A stretch of 34,881 bases of DNA from Mycobacterium sp. (GTDB taxonomy: Bacteria; Actinomycetota; Actinomycetes; Mycobacteriales; Mycobacteriaceae). Position numbers and translations under genes: made by a program. Shown here one piece after another: positions 8,529-15,355 of the stretch; position 1 is the first letter of the stretch; each line of letters starts with the position of its first letter. The notes below the pieces were generated by a model. It saw only the letters and a program-made list of their open reading frames with translations, made no database searches and was not told the origin of the DNA. The stretch lies in assembly GCA_023264735.1 (NCBI GenBank), contig JAHFVD010000073.1:1-34881 (forward strand). Reading direction: 5' to 3'.

Positions 8529-8783
8529 ATGAAGCGACGCACGTCAGTTCGCGGCATCGTCATGCTCGTCTTCGGTGCTGTCGTTGCCGGTATCGCGGTC
8601 GCGACATTGCGTTATCAACCGGCCCCGCCCGCCGACGTTCCCCTGTCGCCATCGCACGTGTCCACCGTTGCGGTTCCGCCACCGCCGCCGACGATCATCG
8701 CTCCTCCGCCAGCCGCCAAGACCGTCGTCGCTGCGCAGCCCCCGGTCCATCCGTCAAATCCGCCGAAGACGAAGATGCCCTAG
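8529..8783 (+). CDS. Small proline-rich membrane-anchored or exported protein
   Basis: 84 aa. A basic N-terminus (MKRRTSVRG) precedes one hydrophobic helix (about residues 9-26), then a low-complexity Pro/Ala/Val-rich tail that includes a run of five prolines around residue 52. Orientation by the positive-inside rule puts the tail outside the membrane, where such tails often span the cell wall. No enzymatic motif and no lipobox. No perfect Shine-Dalgarno is visible before ATG 8529 (upstream sequence is GGTCGGCAGA). It converges on glnA1, with a strong hairpin between them. Function unknown; codon use looks like its neighbours. Confidence 0.65.
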   Translation: MKRRTSVRGIVMLVFGAVVAGIAVATLRYQPAPPADVPLSPSHVSTVAVPPPPPTIIAPPPAAKTVVAAQPPVHPSNPPKTKMP

Positions 8784-8806
8784 CGCCAACACATTTCGGC
8801 CCCAGA

Positions 8807-8849
8807 GACGAAACCACCCGCACCGCATTGCGGCACGGGTGGCTTCGTC
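8807..8849. terminator. Strong stem-loop between convergent genes, likely bidirectional terminator
   Basis: GACGAA-a-CCACCCG pairs with CGGGTGG-c-TTCGTC, and the loop itself contains CCGC/GCGG, giving a near-continuous hairpin of about 17 bp. It lies between the proline-rich gene (+) and glnA1 (-). There is no long U tract on either side, which is common for mycobacterial terminators. Confidence 0.7.
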
Positions 8850-8872
8850 AGTCGAGTTAGACGTCGCAGTAC

Positions 8873-10309
8873 TTAGACGTCGTAGTAGAGCGAGAACTCG
8901 TACGGGTGAGGCCGGATCTGCACGGGCAGGATCTCGTTCTCACGCTTGTAGGCGATGTAGGTCTCGATGAGATCCTCGGTGAACACGCCACCCTCGGTGA
9001 GGTATTCGTGATCCTCTTCGAGCTTGTCGATGACGGCCGACAGCGAGGTGGGCGCCTGCGGGATCGCGGCGGCCTCGTCCGGCGGCAGCTCGTAGAGGTC
9101 CTTGTCGACCGGGGTCAACGGCTCGATCTTCTTCTTGATGCCGTCGATACCGGCCATCAGCATCGCCGAGAACGCCAGGTACGGGTTGCCCGAGCTGTCC
9201 GGGCAACGGAACTCGAGGCGCTTGGCCTTCGGGTTGTTGCCGGTGATCGGGATGCGCACGCAGGCGGAGCGGTTGCGCTGGCTGTAGACCAGGTTGATCG
9301 GAGCCTCGTAGCCGGGCACCAGGCGCTTGTAGGAGTTCACCGTCGCGTTGGTGAACGCCAGCAGCGACGGCGCGTGGTGCAGGATGCCGCCGATGTAATG
9401 GCGGGCGATGTCCGACAGACCCGCGTAGCCGGCCTCGTCGTGGAACAACGGCTTGCCGTCCTTCCACAGCGACTGGTGGGCGTGCATGCCCGAGCCGTTG
9501 TCGCCGAACAGTGGCTTGGGCATGAAGGTGACGGTCTTGCCGTTCGCCCATGCGGTGTTCTTGATGATGTATTTGAACAGCAGCACATCATCGGCGGCGG
9601 CCAGCAGCGTGTTGAACTTGTAGTTGATCTCGGCCTGGCCGGCGGTGCCCACCTCGTGGTGACCGCGCTCCAGCGTGAAGCCCGCATTCTGCAGGTTCGT
9701 GGCCATCTCGTCGCGCAGGTCGACGTAGTGGTCGTACGGCGCGACGGGGAAGTAGCCACCCTTGGGGCGGACCTTGTAACCGCGGTTGGCCGAACCGTCG
9801 GCCTCGAACGGCTCACCGGTGTTCCACCAGCCCGACTCGGAGTCGACCTCGTAGAAGGTGCCGTTGATCTTCGAGTCGAAGCTCACCGAGTCGAAGATGT
9901 AGAACTCGGCCTCGGCACCGAAGTACGCGGTGTCGGCGATGCCGGTGCTGGCCAGGTAGTTCTCGGCCTTGCGGGCGACGTTGCGCGGGTCGCGCGAGTA
10001 GGCCTCGCGGGTGAACGGGTCGTGCACGAAGAAGTTCAAGTTCAGCGTCTTGGCGGCGCGGAACGGGTCGATGCGCGCGGTCTCAGGGTCCGGCAACAGC
10101 ATCATGTCGGACTCGTGGATGGACTGGAAGCCGCGCACCGACGAGCCGTCGAACGCGAGGCCGTCCTCGAACACGCTCTCGTCGAACGCGGAGGCGGGGA
10201 TGGAGAAGTGCTGGACCACGCCGGGCAGATCGCAGAACCGGATGTCGACGTACTCGACCTTCTCGTCTTTGATCAGCTTGAACAGGTCGTCAGCGTTCTT
10301 TTCTGCCAC
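8873..10309 (-). CDS. glnA1: Glutamine synthetase type I, housekeeping GlnA1
   Basis: 478 aa, GTG start with an ideal AAGGAG Shine-Dalgarno 8 nt upstream. Motifs in order: DGSSVRGF (54-61), AEAEFYIFD (132-140), NGSGMHAHQS (271-280), NRSACVRIP (346-354) and EFRCPDSSGNPYLAF (366-380). Tyr406 in KDLYELPP is the residue adenylylated by GlnE in M. tuberculosis, and glnE lies 2.4 kb away in this window. It is the main dodecameric ammonia-assimilating enzyme (glutamate + NH3 + ATP to glutamine); the M. tuberculosis enzyme is also abundant outside the cell without a signal peptide. A GlnR-like array lies upstream at 10395-10432. Divergent from the RDD gene, convergent with the proline-rich gene. Confidence 0.98.
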   Translation of the reverse strand: MAEKNADDLFKLIKDEKVEYVDIRFCDLPGVVQHFSIPASAFDESVFEDGLAFDGSSVRGFQSIHESDMMLLPDPETARIDPFRAAKTLNLNFFVHDPFTREAYSRDPRNVARKAENYLASTGIADTAYFGAEAEFYIFDSVSFDSKINGTFYEVDSESGWWNTGEPFEADGSANRGYKVRPKGGYFPVAPYDHYVDLRDEMATNLQNAGFTLERGHHEVGTAGQAEINYKFNTLLAAADDVLLFKYIIKNTAWANGKTVTFMPKPLFGDNGSGMHAHQSLWKDGKPLFHDEAGYAGLSDIARHYIGGILHHAPSLLAFTNATVNSYKRLVPGYEAPINLVYSQRNRSACVRIPITGNNPKAKRLEFRCPDSSGNPYLAFSAMLMAGIDGIKKKIEPLTPVDKDLYELPPDEAAAIPQAPTSLSAVIDKLEEDHEYLTEGGVFTEDLIETYIAYKRENEILPVQIRPHPYEFSLYYDV

Positions 10310-10317
10310 TTACTAAT

Positions 10318-10323
10318 CTCCTT
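10318..10323 (-). promoter_or_regulatory. Ribosome binding site of glnA1
   Basis: AAGGAG on the minus strand, 8 nt before GTG 10309. It is a textbook Shine-Dalgarno, in contrast to the leaderless look of many neighbouring genes, and fits very high expression. Confidence 0.8.
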
Positions 10324-10394
10324 CGGTGCAGCCGGTTTTTGCGCAGGTCTCGGCACAGGGTTTGTTAACCCGCGGTTGACGCTATGAAGTTGAT

Positions 10395-10432
10395 GTTGCC
10401 TGCTCATCAAGGTCATGTTGCGCCGACGTTAC
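10395..10432 (-). promoter_or_regulatory. GlnR-like tandem box upstream of glnA1
   Basis: Reading the minus strand: GTAAC-n6-GCAAC-n6-TTGAT-n6-GCAAC, i.e. four pentamers with an exact 11-bp period. The actinobacterial GlnR consensus is GTnAC-n6-GAAAC repeated twice. The first two pentamers match at 5/5 and 4/5, the third poorly, the fourth at 4/5. It lies 85-123 nt before the glnA1 start and 47-84 nt before the -10 of the divergent RDD gene, so it could serve either. A TAACAA at 10362-10367 (minus strand) is a possible glnA1 -10. Confidence 0.5.
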
Positions 10433-10478
10433 GCATCCTAGGTGTCGGCGCGACGCAGAACGGTGCCGTAGGCCCGCA

Positions 10479-10484
10479 TATCCT
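10479..10484 (+). promoter_or_regulatory. -10 element for leaderless RDD gene
   Basis: TATCCT lies 6 nt before ATG 10491 with no Shine-Dalgarno in between. Confidence 0.5.
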
Positions 10485-10490
10485 GGGGCC

Positions 10491-10955
10491 ATGGCGCGCG
10501 AGATCGGGTCCTGGCTGTCCGGGCCGGAAGAGGTACGTCCGGGTGACGACGCGGCGTGGCCCGGTCAGGCGCTCGGCCTGCCGGAATCCGGTCCGGGTTC
10601 GCTGGCGCGGATGGGTCGGCGGTTCCTGGCGCTGCTGATCGACTGGTTGATCGCCTACGGGCTGGCCGCGCTGGCGATGACGGTGGGAATGGTCAGCATC
10701 TCCACGCTGTCGACCGCGGTGCTGGCGATCTGGTTCGTCCTGGGTGTGCTGTCGGTGCGGCTGTTCGGGTTCACGCCGGGGCAGTACGCGCTCGGGCTGA
10801 TGGTGGTTCCGGTCGACAACCGCCAGCACGTGGGGACCGGACGGGCGATCGTGCGCGGCCTGCTGCTGTCGCTGGTGATCCCGGGGTTGTTCACCGACGC
10901 CGACGGTCGTGGCCTGCAGGACAAGTTCACCGCGACGGCTGTCGTTCGCCGCTGA
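10491..10955 (+). CDS. RDD-family membrane protein (Rv2219A-like)
   Basis: 154 aa. A cytosolic N-terminus of about 40 residues is followed by RRFLALLIDWLIAYGLA, the start of an RDD domain with its Arg and Asp in the first membrane helix (about residues 43-64). A second helix follows (about 68-91), then FGFTPGQYALGLMVV, the G-x-T-x-G-x-x-x-x-G motif typical of the family, and a final helix (about 122-134). The ending GRGLQDKFTATAVV is also characteristic (LxDxxxxT.VV). RDD proteins are small integral membrane proteins; some act as ion antiporters, but no role is established for this one. Position next to, and divergent from, glnA1 is as in other mycobacteria. Confidence 0.88.
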   Translation: MAREIGSWLSGPEEVRPGDDAAWPGQALGLPESGPGSLARMGRRFLALLIDWLIAYGLAALAMTVGMVSISTLSTAVLAIWFVLGVLSVRLFGFTPGQYALGLMVVPVDNRQHVGTGRAIVRGLLLSLVIPGLFTDADGRGLQDKFTATAVVRR

Positions 10956-10960
10956 CGACC

Positions 10961-11018
10961 GTTGAGTGAGGAGCCACACAGAGGGTCAATCGCACTTCGT
11001 CTGCGTGGCTCCTCATCC
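10961..11018 (+). repeat. 58-bp hairpin repeat, copy A
   Basis: Begins GTTGAGTGAGGAG and ends GTGGCTCCTCATCC. TGAGGAGCCAC (10967-10977) pairs with GTGGCTCCTCA (11005-11015), 11 bp, with 4 further inner pairs after one mismatch. It aligns without gaps to copy B at 11914-11971 (45 of 58 positions identical by eye). It follows the RDD stop codon and may also act as a terminator. Confidence 0.75.
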
Positions 11019-11075
11019 AACGCGGCTGTGGATAGCTGACGGGCTCGCGCGAGCGAACGTGGCACGGTCCCAGGC

Positions 11076-11918
11076 GTGGAAGTGTTCATTGTCAGCGAGG
11101 CGCTGGCGCGCGGCGATGTCACCCGATATGAGCTTGCCGCTGATCACCGTCGAGTGCTGCCGAGTGTTTATGCACCCAAGCGGGTCACGTTGTCGTTGGA
11201 CGACCGCATCGCTGCGGCGTGGCTATGGTCGCGGCGTCGAGGCGTTGTCACCGGAGTGACCGCGTCAGCCCTGCACGGTGCGAAATGGGTCAGCCCCAAC
11301 ACTTCGATCGAACTGAATCTCGCCCACAACAAGTCACCTGCGGGCGTGATCACCCGCCGGGAGACCATCCACGAGAATGAGCTGACGCGGGTGCGGGGTA
11401 TGGCCGTGACCACCGTCGAGCGAACCGCGTTCGATCTGGCCCGACGAGGCCCGTTGGCGGCGGCAGTCGAGCGTCTGGATTCACTGGCCCGGGCAAGGCA
11501 TTTCAAAATCGACGATGTTCTTGCAATTGCCGATGCGCACCCTCACCTCAGGGGACGACGTCGCGTGCCGGATGTTCTCGGCCTCGTTGACGAAGGTGCA
11601 CAGTCGCCGAAGGAAACGTGGCTGCGGCTGCTACTCATCGAGGCCGGCTTTCCGCGACCGCAGACGCAGATCCCGGTGCTGGCACCTGACGGCTATCCGC
11701 GGTACTACCTGGACATGGGCTGGCTGGAATTCATGGTCGCGATCGAATACGACGGAGAGCAGCATCGCACCGATAACAATCAGTATCGCGGTGACGTGGA
11801 GCGTTCGGAGTACATCGACGGGCTCGGCTGGCGCAGGATCAGGGTGCTTGCCGGTCAACGTGCGCCCGAGATCGTGCACCGGGTAGCGCGGGCCGGGGTG
11901 CCCCGCACATCACGTTGA
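11076..11918 (+). CDS. AbiEi-like / DUF559 (VSR-like PD-(D/E)XK fold) protein
   Basis: 280 aa, GTG start. The N-terminal 130 residues look like the winged-helix AbiEi-type region (VSEALARGDVTRYEL; RVLPSVYAPKRVTLSLDDR; VVTGVTASALHGA; VRGMAVTTVERTAFDLAR). The C-terminal 90 residues match DUF559/VSR-like nuclease folds: SPKETWLRLLLIEAGFPRPQ supplies the leading Glu, DMGWLEFMVAIEYDGEQHR the D...E-x-D/H core, and DGLGWRRIRVLAGQ the last strand. Such proteins are abundant in mycobacteria and annotated as type IV antitoxin-like or endonuclease-like; the real activity is unknown. No AbiEii-type nucleotidyltransferase partner is present. The gene is a single-gene unit bounded by two homologous hairpin repeats, and its stop codon lies inside the second. 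Codon use appears somewhat less GC-biased than its neighbours, which hints at mobility. Confidence 0.75.
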   Translation: MEVFIVSEALARGDVTRYELAADHRRVLPSVYAPKRVTLSLDDRIAAAWLWSRRRGVVTGVTASALHGAKWVSPNTSIELNLAHNKSPAGVITRRETIHENELTRVRGMAVTTVERTAFDLARRGPLAAAVERLDSLARARHFKIDDVLAIADAHPHLRGRRRVPDVLGLVDEGAQSPKETWLRLLLIEAGFPRPQTQIPVLAPDGYPRYYLDMGWLEFMVAIEYDGEQHRTDNNQYRGDVERSEYIDGLGWRRIRVLAGQRAPEIVHRVARAGVPRTSR

Positions 11919-11971
11919 GTGAGGAATCTCGGCGGGAGTCACTCGCACGTCGCCTGCGTGGCTCCTCACTC
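11914..11971 (+). repeat. 58-bp hairpin repeat, copy B
   Basis: Same orientation as copy A. GAGTGAGGA (11917-11925) pairs with TCCTCACTC (11963-11971). The 3' arm TGCGTGGCTCCTCA is identical to copy A, while part of the 5' arm has diverged. It contains the stop codon of the DUF559 gene (11916-11918) and ends just before the stop of the convergent DUF4191 gene. Confidence 0.75.
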
Positions 11972-11976
11972 GAAGC

Positions 11977-12729
11977 TCAGCGCCTCCGCACCGTGCGTTG
12001 GATGCCCTTCATCTTTGCCTGCGCGGGCAGCGGTCCCTTCGGCATCGCCGCCGGACCCACCCGGGTGCCCAGCGCGGTGAGCTTGGACTCCAGCGAGTCC
12101 ATCTGCTTGACGGTGATATTGGCCGGGAGCTTGGTCAGGTGCCGCTCCAGCTTGGACAGCGGCACCTCGCCCTCGCCGTTGCCGACGATCACGTCGTAGA
12201 TCGGGATGTCACCGATCAGCCGGGCGGTGCGCTTCTTCTCCTGCGCCAGCAGCGGCCGCACCCGGTTCGGGGAACCTTCGGCGACGAAGATCACACCGGG
12301 CCGTCCGATCACCCGGTGCACCGCATCGAAGTGACCGGTGGCCGCCACCCCCGGGGTCACCCGCCACTTGCCGCGCAGGTTGTCCAGGGCCCAGGCCGCC
12401 GCACCGGTCTGGCCCTCGGCCTTGGTGAACACCGACTTCTGGGCGCGCCGACCGAAGATGATGAACGCCACCAGCGCACCGAGCGCCACGCCCAGCGGGA
12501 TCAGCATGTACATGGTGAACCCGCCGACCAGCACCCCGGCCACCACGGCAGCGGCCACGATCAGCACGAATGCACCGATCATGTAGGGGAGCAGCCGCTT
12601 GTCCTCCTTGCGCTGCATCTGGAACGCCTGCCATAGCTGGCTGCGGCGCTGCTTGGCAGCGGCCTTGCTGGCAGCCTTCGCCTCGGCCTTGGCCGCCTTG
12701 TCCTGGGCAGCGTTGCGGGATTTCGCCAT
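11977..12729 (-). CDS. DUF4191 membrane protein (Rv2219-like)
   Basis: 250 aa from ATG 12729; a TTG at 12738 would add three residues but lies within the -10 element. The N-terminus is a highly charged Lys/Ala helix (AAQDKAAKAEAKAASKAAAK), followed by two membrane helices (about residues 49-68 and 74-93) and a cytosolic C-terminal domain of about 155 residues ending in a basic tail (RRR). Conserved-looking segments include GVAATGHFDAVHRVIGRPGVIFV and LLAQEKKRTARLIG. The family is actinobacterial and of unknown function. It follows lipA by 42 nt at the end of the dlaT-lipB-lipA gene string, a conserved position in mycobacteria, though it also has its own candidate -10 element. Confidence 0.88.
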   Translation of the reverse strand: MAKSRNAAQDKAAKAEAKAASKAAAKQRRSQLWQAFQMQRKEDKRLLPYMIGAFVLIVAAAVVAGVLVGGFTMYMLIPLGVALGALVAFIIFGRRAQKSVFTKAEGQTGAAAWALDNLRGKWRVTPGVAATGHFDAVHRVIGRPGVIFVAEGSPNRVRPLLAQEKKRTARLIGDIPIYDVIVGNGEGEVPLSKLERHLTKLPANITVKQMDSLESKLTALGTRVGPAAMPKGPLPAQAKMKGIQRTVRRR

Positions 12730-12737
12730 AACTACCA

Positions 12738-12743
12738 AGAATA
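12738..12743 (-). promoter_or_regulatory. Candidate -10 element for DUF4191 gene
   Basis: TATTCT on the minus strand, 8 nt before ATG 12729, in the 42-nt gap after lipA. Confidence 0.4.
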
Positions 12744-12771
12744 CGGGCCCGCGATCAGCGTGACGCCGCGG

Positions 12772-13734
12772 TCACCGCGCGAGCTTGTGCGCGGCCGCTG
12801 CCTGCTGATACAGCCGGCCGGCACGGTAGGAGGAGCGCACCAGCGGTCCGGACAGCACTCCGGCGAATCCCAGCCCCTCGGCGTAGGCGGCCAGGTCGAC
12901 GAACTCCTCGGGCTTGACCCACCGCTCGACCGGGTGATGGCGCACCGACGGGCGCAGGTATTGGGTGATCGTGACGATGTCGCACCCTGCGCCGTGCAGA
13001 TCGGCCAGCGCGGTGTGCACCTCGTCGATGGTCTCACCCATGCCCAGGATCAGATTGCTCTTGGTGACCAGTCGGGCCTCGCGGGCGGCGGTCAGCACGT
13101 CGAGGCTGCGCTGGTAGCGAAACGCCGGACGGATCCGCTTGAAGATCCGTGGCACCGTTTCGACGTTGTGCGCGAACACTTCCGGGCGCGAGTCGAACAC
13201 CTCTTGCAGCAGGTGCGGTTCGCCGTTGAAGTCCGGAGCCAACAGTTCGACGCCGGTGGCAGGGTTGAGTTCCTTTATGGCGCGCACCGTTTCGGCGTAC
13301 AGCCAGGCCCCGCCGTCGGGCAGATCATCGCGGGCCACCCCGGTCACGGTCGCGTAGCGCAGTCCCATCGCGGCCACGCTCTCGGCCACCCGCCGCGGCT
13401 CGTCACGGTCCAGCTCGGTGGGCTTACCGGTGTCGATCTGGCAGAAATCACAGCGCCGGGTGCACTGCTCGCCACCGATGAGGAACGTCGCCTCCCGGTC
13501 TTCCCAGCACTCGAAGATGTTGGGACAGCCCGCTTCCTCGCACACGGTATGCAGACCCTCGCGCTTGACCAGGCTCTTCAGCGCGGTGTATTCCGGGCCC
13601 ATGCGGGCCCGGGTCTTGATCCACGGCGGCTTGCGCTCGATCGGCGTCTCGGCATTACGAACCTCCAGGCGCAGCAGTTTGCGGCCTTCTGGAGCCGCCG
13701 GGCCGGCGACATTGGACCCAGCAGTGACTGTCAC
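12772..13734 (-). CDS. lipA: Lipoyl synthase (radical SAM)
   Basis: 320 aa, GTG start overlapping the lipB stop by 4 nt. It inserts two sulfur atoms into octanoyl chains on lipoyl domains. Both [4Fe-4S] clusters are visible: the auxiliary cluster motif CEEAGCPNIFEC (Cys65, Cys70, Cys76) and the radical-SAM motif CTRRCDFC (Cys91, Cys95, Cys98). The RSSYRAG near the C-terminus supplies the conserved serine ligand of the auxiliary cluster. GVARDDLPDGGA and NVETVPRIFKRIRP are family signatures. Its substrate, the DlaT lipoyl domains, is encoded in the same gene string. Confidence 0.97.
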   Translation of the reverse strand: MTVTAGSNVAGPAAPEGRKLLRLEVRNAETPIERKPPWIKTRARMGPEYTALKSLVKREGLHTVCEEAGCPNIFECWEDREATFLIGGEQCTRRCDFCQIDTGKPTELDRDEPRRVAESVAAMGLRYATVTGVARDDLPDGGAWLYAETVRAIKELNPATGVELLAPDFNGEPHLLQEVFDSRPEVFAHNVETVPRIFKRIRPAFRYQRSLDVLTAAREARLVTKSNLILGMGETIDEVHTALADLHGAGCDIVTITQYLRPSVRHHPVERWVKPEEFVDLAAYAEGLGFAGVLSGPLVRSSYRAGRLYQQAAAAHKLAR

Positions 13735-14417
13735 GTGCTCAAGCTTACGGGCAGGCGGCCGTCGAGGGCGTCACACACCGTCTCGGCGACGCGGGCGCGG
13801 ACGTCCTCGACACCGACGTGGCGGCCGAGTTCCGCCGACAGCGAAGTGACCCCGGCGTCGGCGATGCCGCACGGCACGATCGTCGAATACGCGCCCAGGT
13901 CGCAGTCACAGTTCAGGGCGAACCCGTGCAACGTCGTCCCGCGGGCCACCCGAATGCCGATCGCGGCGATCTTGCGGGCCGGGCGGGCACCGGCCCCGCT
14001 TTCCTGGCGGGCCAGCCACACCCCGGAACGGCCGTCGACTCGGCCGGCGTCCACCCCGAAGTCGGCGCACACCCGGATCAGCGATTCCTCAAGGCGCCGA
14101 ACAAAATTCACCACATCGAGCGGTTCGGCCAGTCCGATCACCGGATAGCCCACCAGTTGTCCGGGGCCGTGCCAGGTGATCTTGCCGCCGCGATCGGTGT
14201 CGATGACGGGGGTGCCGTCCATCGGCCGTTCGTGGGCTTCGGTGCGCTTGCCCGCGGTGTAGACCGCGGGATGCTCCAGCAGCAGCAGCGTGTCCGGGCC
14301 ACCGGCCACCCGGGCGTCGGCCACCTCGCGCTGTAACTCCCAGCCGGCCAGATAGTCGATGGTTCCCAGCTGGCGCACCTGTATGCCCGCTGAGCTGGAT
14401 CGGATGGACTGCCGCAC
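13731..14417 (-). CDS. lipB: Octanoyltransferase
   Basis: 228 aa, GTG start. It moves octanoyl groups from acyl carrier protein to lipoyl domains. The family signature RGGKITWHGPGQLVGYP (76-92) is intact, and the Cys/Lys dyad is Cys183 (VPCGI) with Lys149 (ARKIAAIGI). An insertion of about five residues before the lysine (ARQESGAGARPAR) is longer than in M. tuberculosis LipB. A 13-nt gap separates it from the upstream epimerase gene, and it overlaps lipA by GTGA, so the two lipoylation steps are translationally coupled. Confidence 0.97.
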   Translation of the reverse strand: MRQSIRSSSAGIQVRQLGTIDYLAGWELQREVADARVAGGPDTLLLLEHPAVYTAGKRTEAHERPMDGTPVIDTDRGGKITWHGPGQLVGYPVIGLAEPLDVVNFVRRLEESLIRVCADFGVDAGRVDGRSGVWLARQESGAGARPARKIAAIGIRVARGTTLHGFALNCDCDLGAYSTIVPCGIADAGVTSLSAELGRHVGVEDVRARVAETVCDALDGRLPVSLST

Positions 14418-14430
14418 CCAGTCGACGGTA

Positions 14431-15351
14431 CTACGCAGAGGTGGACGCGGTGGCGTACGCCAGAGCCTCGCCGATGGTGTTGTGGTGGAAGACGAACCCG
14501 GCCCGCTCCAGCGCGGCGGGGATGGCCCGCTGCCCGTCGAGCAGCCCCTCGTCGGCGAACTCGCCGAGCAGGGTCCGCAACGCGAACCCGGGCACCAACA
14601 ACGGGGTCGGCCGGTTCAGCGCCCGGCCCAGCGCCGCGGTGAACTCCGAATTGGTCACCGGCGCCGGTCCGGTGAAGTTCACCGGGCCGGACAGCTCGTC
14701 GTTGTTGATCGCGAGCAGCAGCCCGCGGATCTCGTCCTCGAGGCTGATCCACGGCATGTACTGCCGCCCGCTGCCCAGCCGCGCGCCAAGGCCGAGGCCG
14801 AACAAGGGCCGCAGCCGCGCCAGCACACCGCCGCCGGGGGAGAGCACCAACCCGGAGCGGGCCAGCACCACGCGAGCCCCGGCGTCCTCGGCGGCCAGCG
14901 CCGCCGACTCCCAGTCGATGCAGAGCCGGGACAGGAAACCGCCTCCGGCAGGGGCGGTTTCGTCGACGACCCGGCCGCGGGTGTCGCCGTAGTAGCCGAC
15001 CGCGCTGGCGTTGATGAGTACCGGGACGCCGGCGTCGGCGACGGCGGCCGAGATGACCTCGGTGGGACCGATGCGGCTGTCGCGCAGGCTCTGCTTGAAC
15101 GCGCCCGACCACCGCTTTTCGCCGACGTTCACCCCGCACAGGTTGACCACCGCGTCGACGCCCTCCAGGCCGGCGGGGTCGAACTCGCCGCTGTCGGGAT
15201 TCCAGTGCAGTTCGTCGCTGTTGGCCGGCGCCCGGCGCACGATGCGCAGCACGCGGTGGTCGGCGGCGCGCAGCGCTGACACCAACGCCGAACCAATGAG
15301 GCCGGATGAACCGGCTATCGCAACGACGAGCCCCTCTACTGGCTGGCCCAT
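14431..15351 (-). CDS. TIGR01777-type SDR-family sugar-nucleotide epimerase-like protein (Rv2216-like)
   Basis: 306 aa. Its N-terminal Rossmann motif GSSGLIGSALVSALRAADH (about 15-33) shows the G-x-x-G-x-x-G of extended/atypical SDRs. GVDAVVNLCGVNVGEKRW follows the fourth strand, and VPVLINASAVGYYGD (about 108) holds the SA..YYG active-site region of the TIGR01777 family. The C-terminal domain has GPVNFTGPAPVTNSEF and ends with a short DUF1731-like piece (LLDGQRAIPAALERAGF). The natural substrate is unknown. The start is 4 nt downstream of the dlaT stop, so it is cotranscribed between dlaT and lipB as in M. tuberculosis. Confidence 0.9.
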   Translation of the reverse strand: MGQPVEGLVVAIAGSSGLIGSALVSALRAADHRVLRIVRRAPANSDELHWNPDSGEFDPAGLEGVDAVVNLCGVNVGEKRWSGAFKQSLRDSRIGPTEVISAAVADAGVPVLINASAVGYYGDTRGRVVDETAPAGGGFLSRLCIDWESAALAAEDAGARVVLARSGLVLSPGGGVLARLRPLFGLGLGARLGSGRQYMPWISLEDEIRGLLLAINNDELSGPVNFTGPAPVTNSEFTAALGRALNRPTPLLVPGFALRTLLGEFADEGLLDGQRAIPAALERAGFVFHHNTIGEALAYATASTSA

Positions 15352-15355
15352 GGCG

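Noticed and set aside
8906..10387. 493-aa plus-strand frame opposite glnA1
   Set aside because: Shadow frame of glnA1, which shows full glutamine synthetase motifs on the other strand; the shadow has no family pattern.
10961..11971. Insertion sequence ends around the DUF559 gene
   Set aside because: The repeats are direct, not inverted, each is itself a hairpin, and there is no transposase or target-site duplication that I can see.
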